Below, piece by piece: positions 1 to 9,132 of a stretch of DNA of 64,000 nucleotides; position 1 is the stretch's first letter; every line of letters begins with the position of its first letter. A program made the position numbers and the translations under genes. The notes below the pieces were generated by a model. That model worked only from the letters and a program-made list of their open reading frames with translations. It did not search any database and was not told the DNA's origin. The stretch is from Chania fonticola_B (GTDB lineage: Bacteria > Pseudomonadota > Gammaproteobacteria > Enterobacterales > Enterobacteriaceae): NCBI RefSeq assembly GCF_048537545.1, contig NZ_CP183218.1; one strand, 5' to 3'.

Positions 1-33
1 GCCCATTATTTCTCCAAGCGCAAGTCGCTGTGA
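1..33 (+). CDS. orn: possible 3' end of orn (oligoribonuclease)
   Basis: The first 33 bases read AHYFSKRKSL and a TGA stop in frame 1. In E. coli the gene just upstream of the glyVXY tRNAs is orn, whose protein ends ELAYYREHFIKL as I recall it, so the A-x-Y pattern and the position are compatible. Only ten codons are visible and similarity is weak, so synteny carries this call. Confidence 0.35.
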   Translation, partial: AHYFSKRKSL

Positions 34-186
34 TTCGGACCATTGGTTGTTCACCGTGATGAGAGACCAAATCCTGACCTTGGTTGCCCGCAAAGCAGGT
101 TTTTACCTATCCCGGCATGAAAATTCACCATTTCGGTGCTTAAAGCAGCAATCAGACAAAATTCGCGTTTTTTTGCTTTCAGGGGC

Positions 187-214
187 TTGCGGCGAAAAGG
201 ATTTCTCGTATAAT
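187..214 (+). promoter_or_regulatory. sigma-70 promoter of the tRNA-Gly cluster
   Basis: A consensus -10 TATAAT lies at 209-214, preceded 16 bp upstream by TTGCGG (187-192). The bases after the -10 are GC-rich (GCGCACCCC), the discriminator type of stringently controlled stable-RNA promoters. The first tRNA begins about 50 bp downstream, so a short 5' leader would be removed on maturation. Confidence 0.75.
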
Positions 215-266
215 GCGCACCCCGTACCGATGAAGAATTTCGTTTCATTCACCATCGTTACGCCGG

Positions 267-342
<76 letters not shown>

Positions 343-406
343 ACTTCAAAAATGCTACTGATGTAGCATGATGAAGAAAAAGTAGTTAAAGTAACACCCA
401 TGCGAC

Positions 407-482
<76 letters not shown>

Positions 483-536
483 AAATTTCAAAGGCCATGT
501 TGTTCATTGTTGGCCGCATGCTTCAAGCATATCAAT

Positions 537-612
<76 letters not shown>

Positions 613-900
613 AATTTATCTCCAGTTTACATTCAATCCTACGCCGCTTCCGGTGTGACTTTCTTTCAGTTATACATACTCAGAAAATAGGTTGTGAACA
701 GAGTTATCCACAGATCCTGTACATAATACCTTCTGTGCAAAAATGCAACGCCTCACAAATGAAATTTATATCTTATTGATAATAATCAATATTTATTTCT
801 TATAAAACGTTATCTCGATCACTTGCTCTTTTTGTGACGCTTGAAAGACAACGCATTTTTATTTTTATGCACAAATCCACAGGGAGAGTCTGAGGGTTTT
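613..900. other. datA: datA-like DnaA-box cluster in noncoding DNA
   Basis: This 288-bp gap holds no gene. It contains three matches to the DnaA box TTWTNCACA: TTATCCACA at 704-712 (+), TTTTGCACA at 734-742 (minus strand) and TTATGCACA at 865-873 (+), followed by a weaker AAATCCACA at 873-881. An AT-rich tract with AATCAA at 784-789, close to an IHF site, lies between the outer boxes. In E. coli the DnaA-titrating and DnaA-ATP-hydrolysing locus datA lies beside the same glyVXY-queG genes and is built from DnaA boxes plus an IHF site. Position and content both support the call; function is inferred. Confidence 0.65.
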
Positions 901-2040
901 CTAGGCATCCCTCGGTAATCCTTTCTCGACCGCCCGAATTAGACGTTTTTTCTGCATAGTCTGCACCTCAACCGCCAGGGCTTCACGGCGTGCAAGCTGT
1001 TGAGCCAGTGCCCAACTGATATGCTCGTCCAGCATCGGATCCTGACCCTGCCGGGTCTGCAAGCTGATAACGATCTGATCCAGATAAGGGGCGTTGCCGA
1101 GTGCTACCGCGATATTGCGTAACCAGCGCAAATGGCCAATACGTCGGATGGCAGAGCCTTCGGTGATACGGAGAAACTTCTCCTCATTCCAGCCAAACAG
1201 TTCGATCAGTTGCGGAGCATGCAGCGCAGCGCGGGGGCTGAAATCGTCTTCATCCGTCAACTGCGAGAAGCGGTTCCACGGGCAAATGAGCTGGCAATCG
1301 TCGCAGCCGTAGATTCTATTGCCCATCAGAGGGCGGAATTCTTCTGGAATAGCACCTTCCAGCTCGATGGTCAGATAGGAGATGCAGCGTCGGGCATCGA
1401 CGGTGTAAGGGGCAACTATCGCACCGGTGGGGCAAGTGGTGATGCAGGCGACACAGCGGCCACACTGCTCTTCCTGCGGCTTATCCACCGGCAGGGGCAG
1501 ATCGATTAACAACTCGCCCAGGAAAAACCAGGAACCGGCGTCGCGGTTGAGGATCAGTGAGTGTTTACCAACCCAGCCAATGCCGGCTTTTGAGGCCAAG
1601 GCTCGCTCCATGATGGGGGCCGAGTCCACAAAGGGCCGGAAATTCAGTTCACCGCAGTAAGCCTGGATTTGATCGCCGAGTTTTTTTAGCCGCTGGCGTA
1701 GCAGCTTATGATAGTCACGCCCCAGCGCATAACGGCTAACGTAGCCCAACTGCGGGTTTTTTAACGTACTGGCGAACGCGGCTTTCGCGGGGAGATAGTT
1801 CATGCGCACGCTGATCACCCGCAGTGTGCCGGGCAATAATTCATGTGGCCGCGCGCGCATCATGCCGTGACGTGCCATCCACTCCATCTCGCCGTGGTAT
1901 TGCTTATCCAGCCACGCCTGCAATCGGGGTTCTTCCGCGCTGAGATCGGTATCGCAGATCCCCACCTGCTGGAATCCTAGCGATTGCCCCCATTGCTTGA
2001 TATGTTGGGCTAGTTGATCGAGATCGAGGGGGTGTGTCAT
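901..2040 (-). CDS. queG: epoxyqueuosine reductase QueG
   Basis: QueG carries out the last step of queuosine synthesis, reducing epoxyqueuosine to queuosine in tRNAs with GUN anticodons; it uses cobalamin and two [4Fe-4S] clusters in the cytoplasm. The 379-residue length fits the family. Visible features are the FVDSAP segment with the likely catalytic Asp139, a ferredoxin-like set of cysteines (C193, C196, C199, C203), and a second set (C219 and the CDDCQLIC stretch at C246, C249, C253). The start codon overlaps the divergent nnr start by two bases, so both promoters must lie within the coding regions or be very compact. Synteny matches E. coli (formerly yjeS). Confidence 0.97.
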   Translation of the reverse strand: MTHPLDLDQLAQHIKQWGQSLGFQQVGICDTDLSAEEPRLQAWLDKQYHGEMEWMARHGMMRARPHELLPGTLRVISVRMNYLPAKAAFASTLKNPQLGYVSRYALGRDYHKLLRQRLKKLGDQIQAYCGELNFRPFVDSAPIMERALASKAGIGWVGKHSLILNRDAGSWFFLGELLIDLPLPVDKPQEEQCGRCVACITTCPTGAIVAPYTVDARRCISYLTIELEGAIPEEFRPLMGNRIYGCDDCQLICPWNRFSQLTDEDDFSPRAALHAPQLIELFGWNEEKFLRITEGSAIRRIGHLRWLRNIAVALGNAPYLDQIVISLQTRQGQDPMLDEHISWALAQQLARREALAVEVQTMQKKRLIRAVEKGLPRDA

Positions 2041-3553
2041 GACGGGCCATAGTGAGAAACAATACTGTTCCAGTTTACCACACTCTGTTTGGTCTGCAGA
2101 CTGGATCCGCCAGGCAGAACCTGCTGCTGCCGCAACGCTGGGTCTCTCCTTGTATTCGTTAATGGAGCGTGCCGGTGCGGCGGCTTACCAGCTGGCGTGC
2201 GACCGGTATCCGGCCAGCAGGCATTGGCTGGTGCTGTGTGGGCATGGCAATAACGGTGGCGATGGTTACGTGGTTGCTCGTCTGGCCCGTGCGGCGGGTA
2301 TCAAGGTGACACTGATTGCCTGCGAAGGCGTTCGTCCATTGCCACCAGAGGCTGCCAACGCCCGGCAAGCCTGGTTGGCAAGTGGCGGAGAAGTCCTGCC
2401 CGCGACCAGCCGTTGGCCAGAGGATGTCGATCTCATCATTGATGGTTTATTAGGCACCGGATTGGGGGCGGCCCCCAGAGCGCCCTATGATGCCCTGATC
2501 GAAGCGGCCAACCGAGCCGAGGCGCCAGTGGTTGCTCTGGATATCCCTTCTGGCCTGCTGGCTGAAAGCGGAGCCGTGCCGGGAGTCTCGATCCGTGCGG
2601 CCCATACGCTGACTTTTATTGCACTCAAACCAGGGTTGCTGACCGGGCAGGCGCGTGATTGGGTGGGGCAACTGCATTACAGTACGCTAGGATTAGCGGA
2701 TTGGCTGACAACACAGTCCCCGCAGATCGAGCGTATTACGGCTGACGATTTGGGTAGATGGCTGAAGCCTCGCCGCCCTTGTTCTCATAAAGGGGAGCAT
2801 GGTCGTTTACTGCTGGTGGGGGGCGATCACGGTTTTGGCGGAGCCATCCGCATGGCAGCAGAAGCCGCACTGCGTGCTGGGGCTGGACTAGTGCGAGTGC
2901 TTACTCACAGTGAGAACATTGGGCCGCTGCTGACCGCCCGGCCTGAGTTGATGGTGCAACGCCTGAGTAATGATATCCTGCAACAGGCGCTGGACTGGGC
3001 CGATGTGGTCGTGATTGGCCCGGGGCTTGGCCAGGGCGATTGGGGCCGCAACGCGTTGCAACAGCTGCAAGCCAGTGATAAACCAACATTATGGGACGCT
3101 GATGCGCTTAACTTACTGGCATTACACCCCGAGAAGCGTCAGAATCGTATTATTACCCCGCATCCTGGTGAAGCCGCGCGATTATTGAGCTGCCGCACCG
3201 CTGATATTGAGAGTGATCGCTTACTTGCAACCCGCAGGTTGGTCGCGCAATACGGCGGCGTTGTGGTGCTGAAAGGCGCAGGTACCTTGATCGCCGATGA
3301 GCATGGACAGGTGGCGATCGCCGACGTTGGCAATGCTGGCATGGCATCCGGTGGCATGGGAGATGTGCTGTCGGGTATCATTGGCGGTTTGCTGGCGCAA
3401 AAGCTACCGCTGTATGATGCTGCCTGCGCGGGCTGCGTAGTGCACGGCGCAGCGGCAGATCAGGTTGCTGCAAAACAAGGAACAAGGGGATTACTGGCCA
3501 CCGATCTGCTGGCGGTGATCCCTTATTACGTTAACCCTGAGTTGGTAAAATAG
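2039..3553 (+). CDS. nnr: bifunctional NAD(P)H-hydrate epimerase / ADP-dependent dehydratase
   Basis: Nnr (YjeF) repairs hydrated NADH and NADPH. The N-terminal YjeF_N domain (about 1-220) epimerises the hydrate, shown by the GHGNNGGDGYV nucleotide-binding loop. The C-terminal ribokinase-like domain (about 230-504) dehydrates the S form, with GHPGEAAR-type and NAGMASGGMGDVLSG motifs (the latter near residue 430). The ATG at 2039 gives the usual MT-start of the family and 504 residues, full length. It heads the nnr-tsaE-amiB-mutL-miaA-hfq series, with tsaE 10 bp downstream. Confidence 0.96.
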   Translation: MTGHSEKQYCSSLPHSVWSADWIRQAEPAAAATLGLSLYSLMERAGAAAYQLACDRYPASRHWLVLCGHGNNGGDGYVVARLARAAGIKVTLIACEGVRPLPPEAANARQAWLASGGEVLPATSRWPEDVDLIIDGLLGTGLGAAPRAPYDALIEAANRAEAPVVALDIPSGLLAESGAVPGVSIRAAHTLTFIALKPGLLTGQARDWVGQLHYSTLGLADWLTTQSPQIERITADDLGRWLKPRRPCSHKGEHGRLLLVGGDHGFGGAIRMAAEAALRAGAGLVRVLTHSENIGPLLTARPELMVQRLSNDILQQALDWADVVVIGPGLGQGDWGRNALQQLQASDKPTLWDADALNLLALHPEKRQNRIITPHPGEAARLLSCRTADIESDRLLATRRLVAQYGGVVVLKGAGTLIADEHGQVAIADVGNAGMASGGMGDVLSGIIGGLLAQKLPLYDAACAGCVVHGAAADQVAAKQGTRGLLATDLLAVIPYYVNPELVK

Positions 3554-3563
3554 ACATTATCGA

Positions 3564-4034
3564 ATGAAAGAACTCGTTTTACCGCTGCCGGATGAGGCAG
3601 CCACAGTCGCACTGGGGGCCGTCTTGGCCCAGGCATGCGATCGTGCCAGCGTGATTTATCTTTATGGGGATTTGGGTGCCGGTAAAACCACCTTCAGCCG
3701 CGGCTTTCTGCAGGCGTTAGGCCATCAGGGCAATGTGAAAAGCCCAACCTATACGCTGGTGGAACCTTATGCGCTGCAACCGCTGGCGGTCTATCACTTT
3801 GATCTTTATCGCTTGGCCGATCCGGAAGAACTCGAATTTATGGGTATCCGCGACTATTTTGCCCAGGACTCGATTTGCCTGGTGGAGTGGCCGCAGCAGG
3901 GTACCGGCGTGCTGCCCGATCCCGATCTGGAACTGCATCTCAGTTACCAAGACGAAGGGCGTCAGGCGAAGCTCCAGGCGGTTTCCGCCTATGGCGAACA
4001 CTTATTAGAAAGTATCCAGAGGCAACAAGGATGA
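3564..4034 (+). CDS. tsaE: tRNA threonylcarbamoyladenosine biosynthesis ATPase TsaE
   Basis: TsaE is the P-loop ATPase that works with TsaB and TsaD to place the threonylcarbamoyl group on A37 of ANN-decoding tRNAs. The Walker A motif GDLGAGKTTFSRG is at about residues 32-44, and KSPTYTLVEPY and YHFDLYRL are family blocks. The 156-residue length is normal. It sits between nnr and amiB with 10- and 7-bp gaps, consistent with one transcription unit. Confidence 0.96.
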   Translation: MKELVLPLPDEAATVALGAVLAQACDRASVIYLYGDLGAGKTTFSRGFLQALGHQGNVKSPTYTLVEPYALQPLAVYHFDLYRLADPEELEFMGIRDYFAQDSICLVEWPQQGTGVLPDPDLELHLSYQDEGRQAKLQAVSAYGEHLLESIQRQQG

Positions 4035-4041
4035 CGCAGCA

Positions 4042-5784
4042 ATGATGTATGGGTTAAGAAGATTTGCTGTAATTGCCTTGCTTGCGCTGCTGGGGCCGTT
4101 TGGTGCCTGGGCGGCATCGTCCCTCTCCGACGTCAAAGTGACCAATGCTCAGCGTGAAGCCACGGTGTCAGTGAGCTTTACTGGCCCTCCGGAGTATACC
4201 TTCGCCACGTTACATGGCCCGGATCGGGTGGTGCTGGACGTTACCCAAACTGGCAAGGTGGGCGGCCTACCGTTGAACTTCAGCGGCCAGAACCTGGTAA
4301 AAAGAATTCGTTCCAGTCAGCCGAAAAATGCGCAAAGCGTACGCTTGGTGTTTGATTTAACCCAACGTGCCAAAACCCGTGTAGCGACGCGTCAAGAGGG
4401 TAACAGTTACATCGTCGTCTTCACCATCACCTCAGAAGCCAGGACGGCGACTAACACCGTTCGTAAGGCACCAGTTCCTGTGCCTGTGCCGGTGGTGAGT
4501 GAGCCAGTGCGTAAGGCGCCGGTCACGTCAAGTAGCGCCAATCCATTTACTCCGAAGTCGGCTGCGGTATCAGGCACGGCAACCAGCATTACCCCACGTA
4601 GCAGCCGGGTGTCCGCCGGTTCTGGCGATCGGGTGGTGGTGGCGATCGACGCCGGCCATGGTGGACAGGATCCTGGCGCTATCGGGCCAAACGGTCTGAA
4701 AGAGAAAAACGTCACCATTGCTATCGCGCATCGTCTGCGTGCGTTGTTGGATGCCGATCCGATGTTCAAAGCGGTGATGACGCGTAACGGGGATTACTTT
4801 ATTTCGGTGATGGGCCGTTCTGATGTGGCGCGCAAGCAGGGGGCCAACGTGTTGGTGTCCATCCACGCGGATGCCGCGCCGAATCGTAGCGCCAAAGGGG
4901 CTTCGGTTTGGGTATTGTCCAATCGCCGGGCTAACAGCGAGATGGCCGGTTGGTTGGAACAGCACGAGAAACAGTCCGAACTGCTGGGCGGTGCGGGCGA
5001 TCTGTTGGCCAATAGCCAGGCCGACCCTTATCTGAGTCAGGCGGTGCTGGATCTGCAGTTCGGTCATTCGCAGCGCGTCGGTTATGACGTAGCCGTCAAG
5101 GTATTACAGCAGTTACAGGTCGTAGGTTCATTGCACAAACGCCGTCCGGAACACGCCAGCCTGGGAGTGCTGCGTTCACCGGATATTCCATCTTTACTGG
5201 TGGAAACCGGGTTTATCAGTAATAGCACGGAGGAGCGACTGCTGGGCAGTAGCGCATATCAGGATAAAATTGCACGGGCGATCCACAACGGCCTGCGCAG
5301 TTATTTCCTGGCGCATCCGCTACAAGCCGACCCAAAGGTGGAAAACCGCCCGCTGGACGTCGCAGCGGCGGTTAACTCCACGACAGACGATCTCAGACAG
5401 CCTGAGCCGGTGACCAGCCCGGCCAGAAGCAGCGCCAGCGTAGGAAAAACGCAGATCCATGTGGTGAAGCGGGCGGAAACGCTTTCCGGCATTGCCGATA
5501 GTTATGGCACCAGCATGGCTGCGCTACGTGAGCTGAACAAACTGAAAAAAGATGGCGTCTGGGTTGGCCAGCGTCTGAAGGTTCCTGCCGGGAAAACGGC
5601 GGCAGCACCGGCTCAGGCCAAGTCCAAGGCAAAAAGCGCTAAACCGAGTAAACATAAGGTGACTCGCGGTGATACGCTGTCATCCATCGCCGCGAAATAT
5701 GGCGTCAGCGTCAGCGAGCTTAAACGGGTTAACAAATTAAAGTCGGATGTTGCGCCGCTGGATCGGACGCTGATCATTCCGTAG
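4042..5784 (+). CDS. amiB: N-acetylmuramoyl-L-alanine amidase AmiB with two LysM domains
   Basis: AmiB cleaves the amide bond between MurNAc and the peptide stem in the periplasm and helps separate daughter cells when activated by EnvC at the septum. A signal peptide ending ...GAWAA (about 1-25) is followed by an AMIN domain (about 28-130), a Pro/Ser-rich linker, an Amidase_3 domain starting at about 198 with the zinc-site DAGHGG (H206), SIHADA and a late VETGFIS glutamate, and two C-terminal LysM repeats (about 473-520 and 535-580). E. coli AmiB is about 445 residues with one LysM; the 580 residues here reflect a longer linker and a second LysM. ATG 4045 is an alternative start. mutL follows 28 bp later. 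Confidence 0.95.
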   Translation: MMYGLRRFAVIALLALLGPFGAWAASSLSDVKVTNAQREATVSVSFTGPPEYTFATLHGPDRVVLDVTQTGKVGGLPLNFSGQNLVKRIRSSQPKNAQSVRLVFDLTQRAKTRVATRQEGNSYIVVFTITSEARTATNTVRKAPVPVPVPVVSEPVRKAPVTSSSANPFTPKSAAVSGTATSITPRSSRVSAGSGDRVVVAIDAGHGGQDPGAIGPNGLKEKNVTIAIAHRLRALLDADPMFKAVMTRNGDYFISVMGRSDVARKQGANVLVSIHADAAPNRSAKGASVWVLSNRRANSEMAGWLEQHEKQSELLGGAGDLLANSQADPYLSQAVLDLQFGHSQRVGYDVAVKVLQQLQVVGSLHKRRPEHASLGVLRSPDIPSLLVETGFISNSTEERLLGSSAYQDKIARAIHNGLRSYFLAHPLQADPKVENRPLDVAAAVNSTTDDLRQPEPVTSPARSSASVGKTQIHVVKRAETLSGIADSYGTSMAALRELNKLKKDGVWVGQRLKVPAGKTAAAPAQAKSKAKSAKPSKHKVTRGDTLSSIAAKYGVSVSELKRVNKLKSDVAPLDRTLIIP

Positions 5785-5812
5785 GCCTGATGCCAACAAC
5801 AGAGGGAACCCC

Positions 5813-7675
5813 ATGCCTATCCAGGTGTTACCGCCACAGCTAGCCAACCAGATTGCCGCCGGAGAAGTGGTCGAACGGCCTGCGTCGGTAGTCAAAGAGC
5901 TGGTAGAAAACAGCCTGGATGCCGGGGCAACGCGGATTGATATTGATATCGAACGCGGCGGGGCCAAACTGATCCGTATCCGTGATAACGGCTGCGGCAT
6001 TGCCAAAGCCGACCTGGCCTTGGCCCTGGCGCGCCATGCCACCAGTAAAATCAGTACGCTTGACGATCTTGAGGCCATAGTCAGCCTGGGCTTTCGCGGC
6101 GAAGCGTTGGCCAGTATCAGCTCGGTGTCACGCCTGATGTTGACCTCACGCACGGCGGAACAGAGCGAAGCCTGGCAAGCCTACGCGGAAGGACGCGATC
6201 AGGCGGTCACCGTCAAACCGGCAGCTCATCCAGTGGGCAGCACGCTCGAAGTACTCGATCTGTTTTACAACACCCCCGCACGGCGCAAATTCATGCGCAC
6301 CGAAAAAACCGAATTTGGCCATATCGACGAAGTAGTGCGGCGCATTGCGCTGGCGCGTTTCGATGTGGCGATCAACCTCAGCCATAACGGCAAGCTGATG
6401 CGTCAGTACCGCGCGGCAAAAGAAGAAAGCCAGCATGAGCGGCGTCTGGCCAGCATTTGTGGCCCCGCCTTCTTGCAGCATGCGTTGGCGATTTCCTGGC
6501 AGCATGGCGATCTCAGCATCCGCGGCTGGGTGGCTGACCCGCAAGGAGCGCGTCAGCTTGGCGAAATGCAGTATTGCTACGTCAACAGTCGGATGATGCG
6601 CGATCGGCTGATTAATCATGCCATTCGTCAGGCGTATCAGGATCAGTTGAAAGACGATCAACTGCCTGCCTATGTGCTGTATCTGGAAGTGGATCCGCAT
6701 CAGGTAGATGTCAACGTTCATCCGGCCAAGCATGAGGTGCGTTTTCATCAGGCTCGGCTGGTACATGATTTTATCTACCAGGCGGTTACCACGGTGTTGC
6801 AGCAGGCGGGTAATGTCGCGCTGCCATTGGCTGAAGAGTCCGCTGCGCAGGAGGCTCCCGTCTGGCAGCCGGAGAACCGCGTTGCTGCCGGTGGCAACCA
6901 CTTCTCCCAGCCTGCGCCACAGCGTGAACGTCAGCCTGCAGAGCCCTCCGCTGCCCGTGAACGAGCCTCGCAGCCAGCCTATCAGGCCGGTGCGGGTTAC
7001 CAAAAGCGTGAAGGCGAGCTGTATGGCAAGCTGTTGCAGGCTACGCCGCCAGCAGATACGGTAAAACAGCCGCTGTTTCCGCCGGTTAACGCCGTGCAGG
7101 AAATTCCGCTCGCCGGTAGTCAGCACAGTTTTGGCCGTGTCCTTATGATCTGCCCGCCGAGCTATGCGCTGGTTGAACAGCGTCAGCAGTTGGCGTTACT
7201 GAATCTGACCATGGCCGAACGTTGGCTGCGTCAGGCGCAGCTTTGCCCGCCGGAAGAGGGATTACGGCCGCAGCCGCTGCTGATCCCGATTAAGCTGACG
7301 TTGAATAAAAATGAAGCGGCCGCCTGCGTGCAACATCAGGCACTGCTGGTCAAAATGGGGTTGGAGCTGCAATCCGATCACGGTCGTGTGACGTTGCGCG
7401 CAGTACCTTTACCATTACGCCAACAAAATTTACAAAAGTTGATACCCGAGCTGTTAGGCTATCTGGCCGAACATCAGGAGATGTCGCCAACGGTGCTATC
7501 CATCTGGATCGCCAGCCAATTAGGCAGCGAACACGAAGTGTGGAACAGCTCGCAAGCGATACAATTGTTGACAGAAGTTGAACGACTTTGCCCGCAACTG
7601 GTCAAATCCCCTCCTGCCGCTCTTTTACAACCCGTTGATTTGCAGGCTGCATTGGCAGCGCTTAAGCATGACTGA
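5813..7675 (+). CDS. mutL: DNA mismatch repair protein MutL
   Basis: MutL couples MutS mismatch recognition to MutH incision and UvrD unwinding. The N-terminal GHKL ATPase is clear: ELVENSLDAGA (motif I), DNGCGI (motif II), GFRGEALASIS (motif III). A variable Pro/Gln-rich linker (about 335-435) leads to the C-terminal dimerisation domain. No DQHA-type endonuclease motif is seen, as expected in bacteria that use MutH and Dam. The 620 residues match enteric MutL. The stop codon overlaps the miaA start region by 8 bases, implying translational coupling. Confidence 0.98.
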   Translation: MPIQVLPPQLANQIAAGEVVERPASVVKELVENSLDAGATRIDIDIERGGAKLIRIRDNGCGIAKADLALALARHATSKISTLDDLEAIVSLGFRGEALASISSVSRLMLTSRTAEQSEAWQAYAEGRDQAVTVKPAAHPVGSTLEVLDLFYNTPARRKFMRTEKTEFGHIDEVVRRIALARFDVAINLSHNGKLMRQYRAAKEESQHERRLASICGPAFLQHALAISWQHGDLSIRGWVADPQGARQLGEMQYCYVNSRMMRDRLINHAIRQAYQDQLKDDQLPAYVLYLEVDPHQVDVNVHPAKHEVRFHQARLVHDFIYQAVTTVLQQAGNVALPLAEESAAQEAPVWQPENRVAAGGNHFSQPAPQRERQPAEPSAARERASQPAYQAGAGYQKREGELYGKLLQATPPADTVKQPLFPPVNAVQEIPLAGSQHSFGRVLMICPPSYALVEQRQQLALLNLTMAERWLRQAQLCPPEEGLRPQPLLIPIKLTLNKNEAAACVQHQALLVKMGLELQSDHGRVTLRAVPLPLRQQNLQKLIPELLGYLAEHQEMSPTVLSIWIASQLGSEHEVWNSSQAIQLLTEVERLCPQLVKSPPAALLQPVDLQAALAALKHD

Positions 7676-8609
7676 AATTGAAATGAACCCTCGTCCCCCA
7701 GCTATTTTTATCATGGGGCCAACGGCCTCAGGCAAAACCGCCTTGGCGATGGCGCTGCGTGAGCGCTTGCCTGTCGAACTGATCAGTGTCGATTCCGCCC
7801 TGATTTATCGCGGTATGGATATTGGAACCGCCAAGCCTTCGGCGGAAGAGCTTGCCCAGGCACCACACCGGTTGATTGATATCCGCGATCCTGCGCAAGC
7901 CTACTCGGCGGCCGATTTTCGTGCTGATGCGTTGCGGGAAATGGCTGATATTACTGCCGCCGGACGTATTCCGCTGTTGGTGGGGGGCACAATGCTTTAT
8001 TTTAAGGCGTTACTGGAAGGGTTATCGCCATTACCTTCTGCCGATCCCGCAGTACGCGAGCGGATTGAGCAGCAGGCGGCGGAGCTTGGTTGGGAGGCTT
8101 TGCACCGGCAATTGCAGGCGATAGACCCGGTTGCAGCCTTACGTATTCATCCGAATGATCCACAGAGACTCTCCAGAGCACTGGAAGTTTTTTTGATTTC
8201 GGGTAAAACTTTAACTGAACTGACTAAAATTTCGGGTGAATCGTTACCGTATCATGTTCACCAATTTGCGATAGCGCCAGTCAGCCGGGAGTTGTTGCAT
8301 CAACGTATCGAGCTGCGGTTCAATCAGATGTTGGCGGCGGGTTTTGAGGCGGAAGCGCGTGTACTTTTTGCACGGGGTGATTTGCATACGGATTTGCCTT
8401 CCATTCGCTGTGTCGGTTATCGCCAGATGTGGTCATATTTTTCTGGCGAGATTAGTTACGATGAGATGGTTTTTCGAGGTATTTGCGCAACACGTCAGTT
8501 GGCCAAACGCCAGATGACCTGGTTACGGGGTTGGGAGTCGGTTCGGTGGTTGGACAGTGAAAAGCCGGGAGAGGCTTTAGACTCGGTAACACAGGTTGTT
8601 AGTGCATAG
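7668..8609 (+). CDS. miaA: tRNA dimethylallyltransferase MiaA
   Basis: MiaA transfers dimethylallyl from DMAPP to N6 of A37 in tRNAs that read UNN codons. The P-loop GPTASGKTALA is close to the N terminus, followed by DSALIYRGMDIGTAKP and the C-terminal RCVGYRQMW block. I chose the ATG at 7668, which overlaps the mutL end by 8 bp, because it gives 313 residues and the conserved N terminus; an in-frame start at 7578 would add 30 residues inside mutL. hfq lies 113 bp downstream, so hfq promoters probably lie inside miaA as in E. coli. Confidence 0.97.
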   Translation: MTEIEMNPRPPAIFIMGPTASGKTALAMALRERLPVELISVDSALIYRGMDIGTAKPSAEELAQAPHRLIDIRDPAQAYSAADFRADALREMADITAAGRIPLLVGGTMLYFKALLEGLSPLPSADPAVRERIEQQAAELGWEALHRQLQAIDPVAALRIHPNDPQRLSRALEVFLISGKTLTELTKISGESLPYHVHQFAIAPVSRELLHQRIELRFNQMLAAGFEAEARVLFARGDLHTDLPSIRCVGYRQMWSYFSGEISYDEMVFRGICATRQLAKRQMTWLRGWESVRWLDSEKPGEALDSVTQVVSA

Positions 8610-8722
8610 GTTGAGTGATTGTGTACAATTGATGAGTATTCAGCGCGCAAATTTTTTAGGTCGTTTATTTTGAGCCGACAGGTTCTTGGTTAAAAACAAC
8701 AAACAAATAAGGAAAAGATAGA

Positions 8723-9034
8723 ATGGCTAAGGGGCAATCTTTGCAAGATCCGTTCCTGAACGCATTGCGTCGTGAACGTGTTCCGGTTTCTATTTATTTG
8801 GTGAATGGTATTAAGCTGCAAGGCCAGATTGAGTCTTTTGACCAGTTTGTCATCCTGTTGAAGAACACGGTGAGCCAGATGGTTTATAAGCACGCTATCT
8901 CTACCGTTGTTCCATCGCGCCCGGTATCGCACCACAGCAACACCCCGAGCAGCGGCGGCACCAGCAATTATCACCATGGTAACAACCCGTCTGCGCCGCA
9001 ACAGCCGCAGCAGGAAAGCGATGACGCTGAATAA
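8723..9034 (+). CDS. hfq: RNA chaperone Hfq
   Basis: Hfq forms a ring hexamer that binds A-rich and U-rich RNA and helps small RNAs pair with mRNAs. The Sm1 core (LQDPFLNALRRERVPVSIYL, with the proximal-face Gln8) and the Sm2 motif NTVSQMVYKHAIS are intact. The remaining residues (about 70-103) form a Ser/Asn/His/Gln-rich disordered tail ending in acidic residues. The 103-residue length is normal for enterics. A GAAAAG-type ribosome site precedes the ATG. Confidence 0.99.
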   Translation: MAKGQSLQDPFLNALRRERVPVSIYLVNGIKLQGQIESFDQFVILLKNTVSQMVYKHAISTVVPSRPVSHHSNTPSSGGTSNYHHGNNPSAPQQPQQESDDAE

Positions 9035-9058
9035 AGCGCGTTGCGAGTCAACCATGAC

Positions 9059-9094
9059 GGGGAGCATAAGCAGCGCAGTGCTGTTTATGTCCCC
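9059..9094 (+). other. stem-loop between hfq and hflX
   Basis: The arms GGGGAGCATAAGCAGC (from 9059) and GCTGTTTATGTCCCC (to 9094) pair almost fully, with one bulge and one G-U pair, around a 5-nt loop. There is no T tract after it, so it looks more like an mRNA-stabilising or processing element separating hfq from hflX than a full terminator. Confidence 0.55.
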
Positions 9095-9132
9095 CAAACT
9101 CGCGGTTTTGTTCCGTTTGAGAGGTTGCACGC

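Noticed and set aside
6146..7126. A 326-codon open frame on the minus strand opposite mutL
   Set aside because: No recognisable domain, and mutL is complete on the plus strand.
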